NCBI RefSeq assembly: GCF_003610405.1 | Contig: NZ_RAQC01000003.1 | Coordinates: 1 to 64,000, forward strand | Direction of reading: 5' to 3' | DNA: 64,000 nucleotides | Origin: Microbacterium sp. AG238 | GTDB lineage: Bacteria; Actinomycetota; Actinomycetes; Actinomycetales; Microbacteriaceae | Shown: positions 16,763 to 25,318 of the stretch, piece after piece | Layout of the letters: every line of letters starts with the position of its first letter | Numbering within the stretch: position 1 is the first letter of the stretch | The notes under the pieces: generated by a model | Seen by the model: the letters and a program-made list of their open reading frames with translations, nothing else | What the model was told of the DNA's origin: nothing | Database searches by the model: none | Position numbers and translations under genes: made by a program

Positions 16763-16768
16763 TAGCCT
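16763..16768 (+). promoter_or_regulatory. Candidate -10 element (TAGCCT) of a leaderless selO transcript
   Basis: TAGCCT ends six bases before the selO ATG. In actinobacteria this spacing is typical of leaderless mRNAs. There is no Shine-Dalgarno between it and the ATG, and no clear -35 box was seen. Confidence 0.4.
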
Positions 16769-16774
16769 CGGTTC

Positions 16775-18238
16775 ATGCCTCCCGTCACGCTCTCGCTGTC
16801 GCACGACTTCGCCGACGCGTTGCCCGCGCTCGCGCGGCCGTGGTCGGCAGATCCGGCGCCCGAGCCGCGGCTGCTCGTGCTCAACGAGGCGCTCGCCGAC
16901 GAGCTGGGGCTGGATGCCGCGTTCCTGCACAGCCCCGCAGGGGTCGACTTTCTCGTGGGTGCTGCGCTGCCCGATGGCGCGCAGCCGGTCGCGCAGGCGT
17001 ACGCCGGTCACCAGTTCGGCGGCTTCTCGCCGCGGCTCGGCGATGGGCGGGCGCTGCTGCTCGGCGAGATCATCGCACCCGACGGCTCGCTCCGTGACCT
17101 GCACCTGAAGGGATCCGGGCCGACGCCGTTCGCGCGTGCGGGCGACGGGCTCGCGGCGGTCGGCCCGATGCTGCGGGAGTACGTCATGAGCGAGGCGATG
17201 CACGCTCTCGGCATCCCGACGACCCGTTCGCTCGCCGTCGTCGCGACCGGGCGTGAGGTGCTGCGCGAGACGGCGCTGCCCGGTGCCGTGCTGGTGCGGA
17301 CCGCCTCGAGCCACCTGCGTGTGGGCAGTGTCGAGTTCGCGCGGGGTACGGGCGACATCGCGGTGCTGCGGGCGGTGGTCGACTATGCGATCAGGCGGCA
17401 CCACCCCGAGGCTGCGGACGACGAGATTCCCGCGCTGGGCCTGTTCCGCGCCGTTGTGGCGGCGCAGGCCGATCTCATAGCCCGGTGGATGCTGGTCGGC
17501 TTCATCCACGGGGTCATGAACACCGACAACATGACGCTCTCGGGCGAGACGATCGACTACGGCCCATGCGCTTTCCTCGACGCGTACGACCCGGCGACGG
17601 TGTACAGCTCGATCGACACCGGCGGGCGTTACGCGTATGGCGCCCAGGCGTACATCGCAGAGTGGAACCTCGCCCGCCTCGCCGAGGCGATGCTGCCGTT
17701 GTTCGACGACCAGCTCGACCGTGCCGTCGAGCGGGCGCAGGGCGTGCTGGCCGAGTTCCGGCCTCGGTTCGCCGAGGCGCGGACGGCGGGCATGCGACGC
17801 AAGCTGGGGCTCGTCGGTGCGCGAGTGGTCTCCGATGAGCAGGTCGAGGCTCTGGCGGGCGACTTCCACGAGATGCTCGAGCGGGTGCGCGCCGACTACA
17901 CCTCGACGTTCCGGTCGCTGTCGGATGCCGCGCGCGGCGATGCCGCCGGTCTTGAGGCGGCTCTCGGCGGCGACGCGGCGCTGGCCGGCTGGCTGGGCCG
18001 GTGGCGTGCGCTGGATCCGGACGTCGGTGCGATGGATGCGGCGAACCCGATCTACGTGCCGCGGAACCACCTCGTGGAGGAGGCGCTCGCCGCGGCGACG
18101 GACGGGAACCTCGAGCCTCTCGGCTGGCTGACGACCGTGCTGTCGACGCCGTTCACGGCGCGCGCGGGCGCCGAGCGGTACGCCGAGCCGGCGGGTGCGG
18201 ACTTCGCCGCGGGCTACCAGACGTTCTGCGGCACCTGA
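16775..18238 (+). CDS. selO: Protein adenylyltransferase SelO (YdiU family)
   Basis: A 487-residue pseudokinase-fold enzyme that transfers AMP from ATP to protein hydroxyl groups. Visible motifs: [37 protein letters not shown] (ATP-binding lysine K112), HGVMNTDNM with the metal-binding D251, and DYGPCAF with D261. Length is normal for bacterial SelO lacking the C-terminal extension; it ends in FCGT, close to the eukaryotic selenocysteine position, with a normal cysteine. Family knowledge links SelO to redox stress responses. It diverges from the cohesin operon and stands alone; the following Excalibur gene is in another frame. Confidence 0.93.
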   Translation: MPPVTLSLSHDFADALPALARPWSADPAPEPRLLVLNEALADELGLDAAFLHSPAGVDFLVGAALPDGAQPVAQAYAGHQFGGFSPRLGDGRALLLGEIIAPDGSLRDLHLKGSGPTPFARAGDGLAAVGPMLREYVMSEAMHALGIPTTRSLAVVATGREVLRETALPGAVLVRTASSHLRVGSVEFARGTGDIAVLRAVVDYAIRRHHPEAADDEIPALGLFRAVVAAQADLIARWMLVGFIHGVMNTDNMTLSGETIDYGPCAFLDAYDPATVYSSIDTGGRYAYGAQAYIAEWNLARLAEAMLPLFDDQLDRAVERAQGVLAEFRPRFAEARTAGMRRKLGLVGARVVSDEQVEALAGDFHEMLERVRADYTSTFRSLSDAARGDAAGLEAALGGDAALAGWLGRWRALDPDVGAMDAANPIYVPRNHLVEEALAAATDGNLEPLGWLTTVLSTPFTARAGAERYAEPAGADFAAGYQTFCGT

Positions 18239-18318
18239 CCGGAGCGGAACGCGACGCCGCCGGTCCGCATTGCGACGCACCGGCCGGGCATCCGTGGTGC
18301 GGTGACGGCTCTCCCGCG

Positions 18319-18792
18319 CTGATCACGTCGGCGTCGGCGCTCGTCGCGGGGCTGCTGCTCGGTGGCGGGGCCGGCGGAGCGGGCGCTCAATCCGAGGTGA
18401 CGTCGCTGAAGGATCAGGTGACCTCGCTCGAGACGGATGTCGCCGACGCGGAGACGGTTGCTGTCGAGAACGACACCGCGCTCACCGACGCCCGCGCCGA
18501 TCTCGATGAAGCGCTCGAGGACCTCGCCACGGCGACCGCGTCGCAGACCGAACTCGACGCCCGGGCCGCGCGGATCACGGACCTCGAGGGGCAGCTGTCA
18601 TCTCGGTCTGCGCAAGCGCCGGTGGCTCAGGTGCCGGCCGCGCAGGCACCCGCCGCGCAGGCGCCTGCGGCATCCACGTATTACGACAACTGCACGGCAG
18701 CTCGGAACGCCGGTGCCGCCCCCGTGCGGGCGGGCGACCCCGGTTATGGGCGCCACCTCGACCGCGACGGCGACGGCATCGGCTGCGAGTAG
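18319..18792 (+). CDS. Secreted coiled-coil protein with a C-terminal Excalibur calcium-binding domain (start unclear)
   Basis: A hydrophobic segment (SASALVAGLLLGGGAGGAGA) is followed by a coiled coil (about 60 residues, SEVTSLKDQVTSLETDV) and an Ala/Pro/Gln-rich linker. It ends in an Excalibur domain (YYDNCTAARNAGAAPVRAGDPGYGRHLDRDGDGIGCE region) with the paired cysteines and DRDGDGIGC loop. The domain is usually extracellular. No ATG, GTG or TTG lies in frame between the selO stop and the hydrophobic segment. The coordinate given is a CTG; the next upstream start codon in frame lies inside selO. Either a non-standard start is used or an upstream indel has disrupted the gene. Confidence 0.6.
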   Translation: MITSASALVAGLLLGGGAGGAGAQSEVTSLKDQVTSLETDVADAETVAVENDTALTDARADLDEALEDLATATASQTELDARAARITDLEGQLSSRSAQAPVAQVPAAQAPAAQAPAASTYYDNCTAARNAGAAPVRAGDPGYGRHLDRDGDGIGCE

Positions 18793-18814
18793 CTCCGGGC
18801 TCGGGGCTCCGGAC

Positions 18815-19738
18815 TCAGGGGACCTTGTGGCCGGCGGCCTGGATGAGCGCGTACCACTCGCCGCGTGTGAGCGGGATGTCGCTGCCGGCGGCGGCATCCG
18901 CCACACGCTGGGGGTTCGTGGTGCCGAGCACGACCTGCATGCCGGCGGGGTGGCGGGTGATCCACGCGGTCGGGGTGACGCCGTACTTCGCGGCGAGCTC
19001 GTCGAGCTTCGCGTTGAGCTCCGGGTACTCCTCGGCACCGAAGATGACCCCGTCGAAGAAGCCCTTCTGGAACGGTGACCACGCCTGCAGGGTGATGCCG
19101 TTGATGCGCGCGTAGTCGACGAGCCCGCCGCCGTCTCGCGTGATCGAGTCGTCTTCGCCGGCCATGTTCGACGCGAGTCCCTGGGCGATGATCGTCGAGT
19201 GCGTGATCGACAGCTGCACCTGGTTGGCCACGAGCGGCTGGGTCACGGCCGTCTTCAGCAGGTCGATCTGCCGGGGTGTGTGGTTCGAGACGCCGAAGGC
19301 GCGGACCTTGCCCGATGACTCGAGGTGGTCGAAGGCGCGGGCGACCTCGTCGGGCTCGACGAGAGCGTCGGGACGGTGCAGCAGCAGCACGTCGATGCGG
19401 TCGGTGCCGAGAGCTTCGAGCGACTCCTCGGCCGAGGTGACGATGTGCTCGTACGAGTGGTCGAAGTGCCAGTCATCGGCGACGATGCCGGTCTTGGTCT
19501 GCAGTGTGATCTCGTCGCGTTCGGATGTCGTCAGGTTGAGCGCCTCGGCGAAGCGCCGCTCGCACGCGTGGCGCGACGAGCCGTACAGGTCGGCGTGGTC
19601 GAAGAAGTCGGCACCGACCTCGCGGCAGCGGTCGTAGAGGGCGCGGATGTCGGCGCCGGAAAGGTCCTCGATCCGCATCATGCCGGCGACGACGTTGGGG
19701 ACCTGAATGTTGCTCCGACCTAGGGGGACGCTGCGCAT
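18815..19738 (-). CDS. Aldo/keto reductase
   Basis: A 307-residue NADPH-dependent oxidoreductase of the (beta/alpha)8 aldo-keto reductase family, closest in pattern to YdhF/YcsN-type members. DFFDHADLYG carries the catalytic aspartate and tyrosine, KTGI the lysine, and DVLLLHRPDAL the histidine region. VSNHTPRQIDLL and the C-terminal VVLGTTNPQRV bind the cofactor. The ATG at 19738 follows ACGGAGAATC; upstream open frame has no support. The physiological substrate is unknown. It diverges from the SRPBCC pseudogene and converges with the Excalibur gene. Confidence 0.9.
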   Translation of the reverse strand: MRSVPLGRSNIQVPNVVAGMMRIEDLSGADIRALYDRCREVGADFFDHADLYGSSRHACERRFAEALNLTTSERDEITLQTKTGIVADDWHFDHSYEHIVTSAEESLEALGTDRIDVLLLHRPDALVEPDEVARAFDHLESSGKVRAFGVSNHTPRQIDLLKTAVTQPLVANQVQLSITHSTIIAQGLASNMAGEDDSITRDGGGLVDYARINGITLQAWSPFQKGFFDGVIFGAEEYPELNAKLDELAAKYGVTPTAWITRHPAGMQVVLGTTNPQRVADAAAGSDIPLTRGEWYALIQAAGHKVP

Positions 19739-19771
19739 GATTCTCCGTTGATTCAAGGGCTGGATGGGCGG

Positions 19772-20215
19772 ATGCCGGTCGTCGAGTCGCGTTGCGTCGT
19801 TCCCGTGTCCGTCGACGTTGCATTCGCGGTGTCGCAGACGCAGGGCGAGGTGCGCAAGCGATGGGATCCGTGAGTTCGTACCTACACGGTCCAGCGGTTC
19901 GGGCTCGCGATGGAGAGCGAGTACGTCTCGTGCAACCCGCCGTCGAACGTCGGGATGCGGATGACGAAGGGCTCGTGGTTCTTCGCGAGGATGGGCGGCG
20001 GGTGGCGGTTCCGTCCGGTCAACGGTGACCCATCGCGCACGCTGGCGGTGTGGCGCTACAACTTCACCTGCCGCCCGGCATGGCTCGCGCCGCTCGCGGA
20101 GCGCATCGGCGCGGCTATTCTGCAGCGGGACATCGATCGGCGGATCGCCGGGTTCGCCCGCGGATGCGAGGATCCCATCGTGCTCGCTGAGGCGGAGCGT
20201 ATTCGCAGCGCGTGA
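19772..20215 (+). pseudogene. SRPBCC-family (polyketide cyclase-like) gene broken by an in-frame TGA
   Basis: One frame reads from ATG 19772 to TGA 20215 with a single internal stop, TGA at 19871-19873. Before the stop it encodes VDVAFAVSQTQGEVRKRWDP, and after it VRTYTVQRFGLAMESEYV, RMTKGSWFFARMGGGWRF and WRYNFTCRPAWLAPLAERIG. Both parts read as one START/SRPBCC ligand-binding protein of about 147 residues, and the stop falls where the family normally has an aromatic residue after WDP. A shortened product could start at ATG 19910. A few residues after the stop also look missing. No homolog search was possible. Confidence 0.72.
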
Positions 20216-20294
20216 TCTCCCGGCGCCCGGCGCCCGGCGCCCTCCGCCCTCCGCCCTGCGCATCCCGTCGGTCTCGCGGGAACTGCGCGTCGGG

Positions 20295-21737
20295 TCAGAA
20301 GGGTGGCGCCCCATCGGGCGGTGCACCGGTCCTTGCCGCGAGCGCCGGTGGTGGCGGCGGGCTGCCGATATCGGGAACAAAGCACACCGATGGAACGGGA
20401 ACGTCTTCGCGGTAGACCCGACCGAGGGGTGAGGCCCACTCCAGGACGCCGCCTCCGACCTGCCGAACCTCCCATCTCGTGAACTGCTTCATCGAATGGT
20501 GGCGCTGGCAGAGGTGGGCCAGATTGAAGATGTGGGTGTGGCCGCCCCGGGCGTAGTCGATCGTGTGGTCGAGCTCGCAGCGGATCGCAGCCCGTCGGCA
20601 TCCGGGGAACCGGCAGTGCTGATCTCGCGCTTTGAGCAGTCGGCTCATCGCGGCGGGCGGCCGATAGGTGTCGACTTCGACCGGCGTTCGCGTGATCGGA
20701 TCGACGAAGAGGCGGTTCCAGATCTTCGCGCGACCGGCAAGCTCGCGTGCCGTGTCGGCGTCGATCAGTGCAGCGCCGAGCAGCTCGGCCGGAGCGTCAT
20801 CGGCACCACTCATCGTCTCGGACGTCAGCGTCACCTGCACCTGTGCTCGGATCGCGCCGAGCGGACCCGTGGCGTCGCTGCCGTAGGTCGGGTCGACGAT
20901 CGGAGCGCCGCCGAGCAACAGGTCGGCGAGGATATCGGCGCGCAGCTGATCCATCGTGCGGACATCGGGCTGTGCGACGTCCCCGGCCGTGACATCCGCC
21001 TCTTGGACACCTGTCGAACTCGCCGCGGCATCGTCGGTCGAGGGGGCACCTGCGGCTGACCGGGCATCTTTGACGGAATGCGCCATGGCGGTGAGGCGAT
21101 CGTGGATGCCGGTGGCGATGACCGTGGGCAGGTTCGCGCCGAGTTCGGACATGCCGTCGGCGCCGTGCGTCACCCAGACGCTTCGCTTCGCCGCCGCAGT
21201 GCGGTGCCGCTCGGTGAACGATTCGGACCCCAGCCGCGCGGCGAGATTGCGGAGCGATTCGCGCACCCGTGATGCGATGTCGCGCTCGCAGATCGAGATG
21301 GCCTGGCGCTCGTACTCGGGTCTGATGTCGTCGTCGAGACCGCAGCCCATCCGGACGACCATGTCGACGTGGTCGCGGGTGATGCGCCGATGCTGCCATG
21401 CCTCGAAGGCAGCGGGGTAGTCGTCGACGATGGTCAGCGCGTGGTCGATCTCGCCCTGGGCGCGGCGATCGTGCGTCCGTCGCACTCCGGCGACTTCTGC
21501 TGCGATCGAGCGCATCTCCATGTCGGATCCCATGCCTCGGGGACGCGCGGCCGAGCGCGCCGCCTGGCGCAGAGCGCTGCGTCCCGCCTCGGCGAGAGCG
21601 CGCGTCATCGCGATGTGCGCATCCTGGAGCAGATCGTCGGCCTCAGACACCCGATCGATGAGGCTCGCGAGCGACGAGCCGGACGAGCAGGACGAGCCGG
21701 CATCCGGTTCGTCGTTCGATGACTCGTTCGCTTGCAT
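20295..21737 (-). CDS. HNH endonuclease with DUF222 domain
   Basis: A 480-residue protein with the DUF222 region typical of actinobacterial multicopy HNH proteins (residues about 40-350). It ends in an HNH nuclease motif near 400-445: CRFPGCRRAAIRCELDH, YARGGHTHIFNLAHLC, RHHSMKQ. The cysteines and histidines needed for zinc and catalysis are present. Family members are often repeated in a genome and have been suspected of selfish mobility; the cellular role is unproven. The start is probably ATG 21737; the frame is open to 21815, but those codons include an AT-rich promoter-like stretch. No transposase or inverted repeats flank it. Confidence 0.85.
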   Translation of the reverse strand: MQANESSNDEPDAGSSCSSGSSLASLIDRVSEADDLLQDAHIAMTRALAEAGRSALRQAARSAARPRGMGSDMEMRSIAAEVAGVRRTHDRRAQGEIDHALTIVDDYPAAFEAWQHRRITRDHVDMVVRMGCGLDDDIRPEYERQAISICERDIASRVRESLRNLAARLGSESFTERHRTAAAKRSVWVTHGADGMSELGANLPTVIATGIHDRLTAMAHSVKDARSAAGAPSTDDAAASSTGVQEADVTAGDVAQPDVRTMDQLRADILADLLLGGAPIVDPTYGSDATGPLGAIRAQVQVTLTSETMSGADDAPAELLGAALIDADTARELAGRAKIWNRLFVDPITRTPVEVDTYRPPAAMSRLLKARDQHCRFPGCRRAAIRCELDHTIDYARGGHTHIFNLAHLCQRHHSMKQFTRWEVRQVGGGVLEWASPLGRVYREDVPVPSVCFVPDIGSPPPPPALAARTGAPPDGAPPF

Positions 21738-21852
21738 GTACCCATCTTGGCAGTGGGGTACGACATTCATATCGAAGATACGTTCTATTGAGGAAAGGTC
21801 GCTGCGCCGCGGCATTGGGGAGGAATGGGCGGCGGGCGCGGAGGCGGAGGCT

Positions 21853-22125
21853 CTACCGAGGCGTGATCACGACGTCGACGGCGTCACCGATGTCTTTGCC
21901 GAGCTGCTTCCGCACCTTCGCGCTGAGCGACACCATGTGTCCGCCCGAGCCGGTGACCATCGCCCCGACGTTCTCCAGCCTCACATCGTCGATCGTGGCG
22001 TCGACGCGCACCGTCTTCTTCGTGCCGAAGAACTCCGCAGACCCCGGGATGTCGACGCAGCTCCACGTCTCGCCCTTCACCTCGACGCCGATGGTGGCCG
22101 GAAACCGCAGCTCGCGCTCGCTCAT
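21853..22125 (-). CDS. DUF1905-domain protein
   Basis: A 90-residue beta-rich soluble protein. FPATIGVEVKGETWSCVDIPG, FFGTKKTVRVDATIDDV and SAKVRKQLGKDIGDAVDVVI match the compact DUF1905 beta-barrel, often paired with a YdeI-like domain that is absent here. ATG 22125 is preferred over the longer frame to 22254 because it starts directly on the domain. It stands alone between the HNH gene and the fibronectin-III gene. Function unknown. Confidence 0.75.
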   Translation of the reverse strand: MSERELRFPATIGVEVKGETWSCVDIPGSAEFFGTKKTVRVDATIDDVRLENVGAMVTGSGGHMVSLSAKVRKQLGKDIGDAVDVVITPR

Positions 22126-22290
22126 GCAGCCAGGGTAGATGAACGCCAACGCGGTGGAGAGACCACCGATGGCAGCGCGCCCCGGTGACCGCGCACCGAT
22201 GCACCCCCGGGGAGCCGCACCCGGATGGACGACGTGCGGGGCACCGCCCCCCATGGCCGGTGCCCCGCACGTCTTGTCACGACGACGACG

Positions 22291-23949
22291 TCAGTCGGCG
22301 ACCCGTCGTCGTGCGATCGCCACGGCCCCCGCCGCGAGGAATGCGATGCCCCAGATCGCCAGCTGCCACGGCGCCTCTCCGCCGGTGGCCGCCAGCATGC
22401 GCCGCTCGGCCGCAGCAGAACCCGCCCCAGAACCCGCCGCCGGGTTCGCCGCGGCTGCAGCGCCGTTGCCCGAGACCGCGCCCCCCGTGCCGGCCTCGGC
22501 CCCGGAGCCAGCCCCAGGCGCCGACCCCGACCCAGACCCCGACCCCGACCCAGAACCCGACCCCGGCTGCGATCCGCCCGGCCCCGGCGGCGTCGTCACA
22601 TCGGCGGGGCGCACCTCGACGGGGCTCCATCCGAGCGTGGTGCCGTCGTCCGCGGCGAGGGCGAGGCGGTGGGAACCGGCCGGGATGTCGGCGGGGAGCG
22701 CGAACGTCGCCGCGCCCTCAGCCGTCACGGTGGCGACGCCGAGGTAGCGGGGCTCGGAGAACAGCCACCCGTGGATCGTCGCGCCCGCGAGGTTGCGGCC
22801 GACGTTCGCCGTCACCGTTGAGCCGGGCGCCGGTGTTCCGTCCACCACGACGCCGCCGCGGTTGTCTGCGTTCAGACCGTCGGGGTCGGGCGCTGCCGGG
22901 CCCGAAGCTGCACCCGTCCTGGCCTGCACCGAGACGGGAGCGCTCTGGCCCGCCGCGTTGTGGGCGGTCACCGTCACCGTGTACGTGGTCGACGGCTCGA
23001 GGTCGGTGAAGCCGAAGCGGCCCAGCCCCTGCACGTCGTCGACCTCGCGCGACTCGGTGCGGCCGCCGCCCGTGAGAGTGACCGTGTAGGCGGTCAGCAG
23101 TCGGAACGGGTGCACCGACGCGGGATAGGGGTTCTGCAGCGGCGCTGCCCAGATCTCGCCGATCAGGGCGGTTGAGCCGCCGTCGCGCATCGTGATCGTG
23201 GGCTCGCCGGGCACCTCCGGAACCGCGAACCAGACGTCGCGGACGCCGGTCGAGCCGAAGCTGTTGTGCAGACTCGCCTCGATCTCATAGGCGCCCGGCT
23301 TCAGCCCGGTCAGGACGAAGACGGTGCGCGTCGTCGCGGTCCGCGTGATCGGCTCGCTCCCGTCGGCGGGGCGGACGATCAGCTCGTAGCGCTCGATGGG
23401 CCCACGCTCGTCGAGCGGGTGGACACCGATCTCTGCGCCGTCAACGCGGATGTCGAGCGTGACGCCCGTGTGCGGCGGCAGGGACGCCGGGGTGTCATCG
23501 TCACCGGCGCCGGACCCGTCGTCGTTCACGAGAGCGGATACGGCTGCGGCTGCGGGTGCGGCTGCGGATGCGGATGCCGCGAGCTCACCCGACGCTTGCT
23601 CGTTCTCAACGACCTCGGCCAGGTCAGTCTCGGCCATGTCAGTCTCGGCCGGGCTCGCCACACGCGCCGCGTCGGCAACGTCCGCGTCGGCGACGTCCGG
23701 CTCGGCGACGTCCGGCTCTCCGACCGGCATCGCGACGACCGGCATCGCGACGACCGGCTCGACCGCCGCCGGCGCCGCCTCAGTCGGCGCGGCCGCCTCG
23801 ACAGCCTCGGTTGCGGTGGCCGATCCCGCCGGACCGGCGCCCCCGGCCGACTCGTCGGCATGCGCCGGGAGCGCCATGCCGGCGACGACCAGCGTCGCCG
23901 CGATCAGCGCGGCGGAGGCCGCGGCGAGGGAGGGATGTTTCTTCTTCAT
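22291..23949 (-). CDS. Cell-wall-anchored fibronectin type III surface protein
   Basis: A 552-residue exported protein. Residues 1-32 are a signal peptide (KKKHPSLAAASAALIAATL, cleavage near AHA). Residues about 35-150 are low-complexity Ala/Val/Glu/Pro with five-residue repeats (VVAMP, EPDVA, ADVAD, AETDM). Two fibronectin-III-like domains follow, about 160-240 and 245-340 (TAYTVTLTGGGR, LEPSTTYTVTVTAHNAAGQSAP), and an Ig-like domain to about 430. A Gly-Ser repeat linker leads to LAATGGE, a hydrophobic helix and ARRR, a sortase-type anchor. It probably mediates adhesion or protein contacts at the surface. No enzymatic domain is visible. Confidence 0.82.
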   Translation of the reverse strand: MKKKHPSLAAASAALIAATLVVAGMALPAHADESAGGAGPAGSATATEAVEAAAPTEAAPAAVEPVVAMPVVAMPVGEPDVAEPDVADADVADAARVASPAETDMAETDLAEVVENEQASGELAASASAAAPAAAAVSALVNDDGSGAGDDDTPASLPPHTGVTLDIRVDGAEIGVHPLDERGPIERYELIVRPADGSEPITRTATTRTVFVLTGLKPGAYEIEASLHNSFGSTGVRDVWFAVPEVPGEPTITMRDGGSTALIGEIWAAPLQNPYPASVHPFRLLTAYTVTLTGGGRTESREVDDVQGLGRFGFTDLEPSTTYTVTVTAHNAAGQSAPVSVQARTGAASGPAAPDPDGLNADNRGGVVVDGTPAPGSTVTANVGRNLAGATIHGWLFSEPRYLGVATVTAEGAATFALPADIPAGSHRLALAADDGTTLGWSPVEVRPADVTTPPGPGGSQPGSGSGSGSGSGSGSAPGAGSGAEAGTGGAVSGNGAAAAANPAAGSGAGSAAAERRMLAATGGEAPWQLAIWGIAFLAAGAVAIARRRVAD

Positions 23950-24181
23950 GGATCCTCATCGGGAGCGAATCGCGACCCGCACCCCAGTCGGCGAGCCGTC
24001 GATCTCACGCTGGCATCGGTCGCCCGATCACAACGGCCGTTCAGGCCCGCGACGGCCGTGTGCGAACAACCCCGAACACGATCGCGACCGGTATCGATAG
24101 AGTGAGCGCCGCGAGGCGAGGGGTGTCACCGCCCGTATGCGGTTTGCGACATGCGATCGCACCAAGGCTGGGGGAGTGTCT

Positions 24182-25273
24182 GTGCAGGAGGACGAGACGC
24201 GATTCGGCGAGCCCGACTCGCTCGACGCGATCGCGCGAGATCTGCTCGCGTTGAAGGATGCCGCAGGCCCCGTGTCGTACGCCGAACTCGTGCGTCGCAT
24301 CGCGCAGCTGCGGGTGGAGCGTGGCGTGAACCCCGCGGCCGCGCAGCCGCCGCGCACCACCGTGTACGACGCCTTTCGACCGGGCCGGGCCCGGATCGAT
24401 GTCGGCCTGCTGCGCGACATCGTGCTCGCGCTGGGCGCCGACACCGATGAGGCCGATCGCTGGATCCGTCGGTATCAGGCCACCCGCCGGCCCGACGACG
24501 TCGCTCCGCGGGTCGCCGCCCCGCCCCGCCCGCGCCCGGCGCCTGGCTCTGCCCTCCCGCCGTCGCCGCGTCCGACGCCGCAGCTGTCGGCGACCCCGCT
24601 GGCGGCGCTGCATCCGCTCGTGTCGCGCCGCGTGCAGGCGCTGATCATGCTCGGATGCCTCATCGTCAACTTCATCGGGATGTCGACGGTGCAGCTGCTG
24701 CACCTGCCGATCTACCTCGACATGGCCGGAACCGGCGTGGCGGCGATGATCTTCGGGCCGTGGGCCGGGGTCATCGTCGGGTTGAGCACGAACGTGTTCG
24801 GTTTCGTCGTCGGAGCCCCCGGAGCCGCGCCCTTCGCGATCGTCAATGTCGCGGGGGCGCTCGTCTGGGGGTACGGCATCCGCCGGTTCGGAATGGGAAC
24901 CGACCTGTTCCGCTACGTCAATCTCACGCTGCTTGTCGCGGTGGCGTGCTCGCTGGTGGGCGCTCCGCTGGGCGTGCTCATGTTCGGCGGGTATTCCGGT
25001 CACGGCTCCGACAACGTCACCTCGTCGATCGCCGGTCTCGGGCTGCCGGTCGTGGCGGCGGCGTTCTCGGCCAACATCCTCACCTCGATCATCGACAAGA
25101 TGCTGTCGGGCTTCATCGCGCTCGTCGCTATCGCGATTCTCCGCAGTCGCGTGAGCGTGCCGACCTCGCAGATTCCGCTGGTCGAGCGGCTCATCACGCC
25201 GAGGGGCCCCGCCGCGGGCGCGGGGCTCGGCTGGACGGGCGGCTACATCCCGCGCCCCGTTTCACCAAGGTGA
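24182..25273 (+). CDS. HTH domain fused to an ECF-transporter-S-like membrane domain
   Basis: A 363-residue protein with an unusual architecture. Residues about 10-90 resemble the helix-turn-helix of actinobacterial regulators (SYAELVRRIAQL, RTTVYDAFRPGRARIDVGLLRDIVLALG). A proline-rich linker (about 105-140) leads to a membrane part of five or six helices (about 145-330). This part includes DMAGTGVAAMIFGPWAGVIVG and VNVAGALVWGYGIRRFG, the pattern of ECF vitamin-transporter S components. GTG 24182 is chosen because GGGGGAG lies 6 bases before it. It could be a membrane-bound substrate-sensing regulator. A LuxR regulator follows 45 bases downstream; no ECF ATPase or T component is in the window. 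Confidence 0.72.
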   Translation: MQEDETRFGEPDSLDAIARDLLALKDAAGPVSYAELVRRIAQLRVERGVNPAAAQPPRTTVYDAFRPGRARIDVGLLRDIVLALGADTDEADRWIRRYQATRRPDDVAPRVAAPPRPRPAPGSALPPSPRPTPQLSATPLAALHPLVSRRVQALIMLGCLIVNFIGMSTVQLLHLPIYLDMAGTGVAAMIFGPWAGVIVGLSTNVFGFVVGAPGAAPFAIVNVAGALVWGYGIRRFGMGTDLFRYVNLTLLVAVACSLVGAPLGVLMFGGYSGHGSDNVTSSIAGLGLPVVAAAFSANILTSIIDKMLSGFIALVAIAILRSRVSVPTSQIPLVERLITPRGPAAGAGLGWTGGYIPRPVSPR

Positions 25274-25289
25274 GGTTCCTAGGCTGGTC

Positions 25290-25309
25290 GTTTCGATAGG
25301 ACGAAACGG
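25290..25309 (+). promoter_or_regulatory. Inverted repeat CGTTTCG-N6-CGAAACG before the LuxR gene
   Basis: Perfect 7-bp inverted repeat (25290-25296 and 25303-25309) with a six-base spacer, ending nine bases before the GTG start. TAGGCT at 25281-25286 could be a -10 box, which would put the transcription start inside the repeat. It may be an autoregulatory operator or an mRNA hairpin close to the ribosome site. Confidence 0.55.
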
Positions 25310-25318
25310 GGTGGCGGG

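Noticed and set aside
16688..18280. 530-codon minus-strand frame opposite selO
   Set aside because: Composition is arginine-rich noise, and SelO motifs on the plus strand are unmistakable.
19871..19873. Selenocysteine codon in the SRPBCC gene
   Set aside because: The position is normally aromatic in the family, not cysteine, and no SECIS-like hairpin directly follows.
20295..21737. Mobile element or Cas9-like nuclease
   Set aside because: The HNH protein has the DUF222 architecture. There are no RuvC motifs, transposase, terminal repeats or target duplications.
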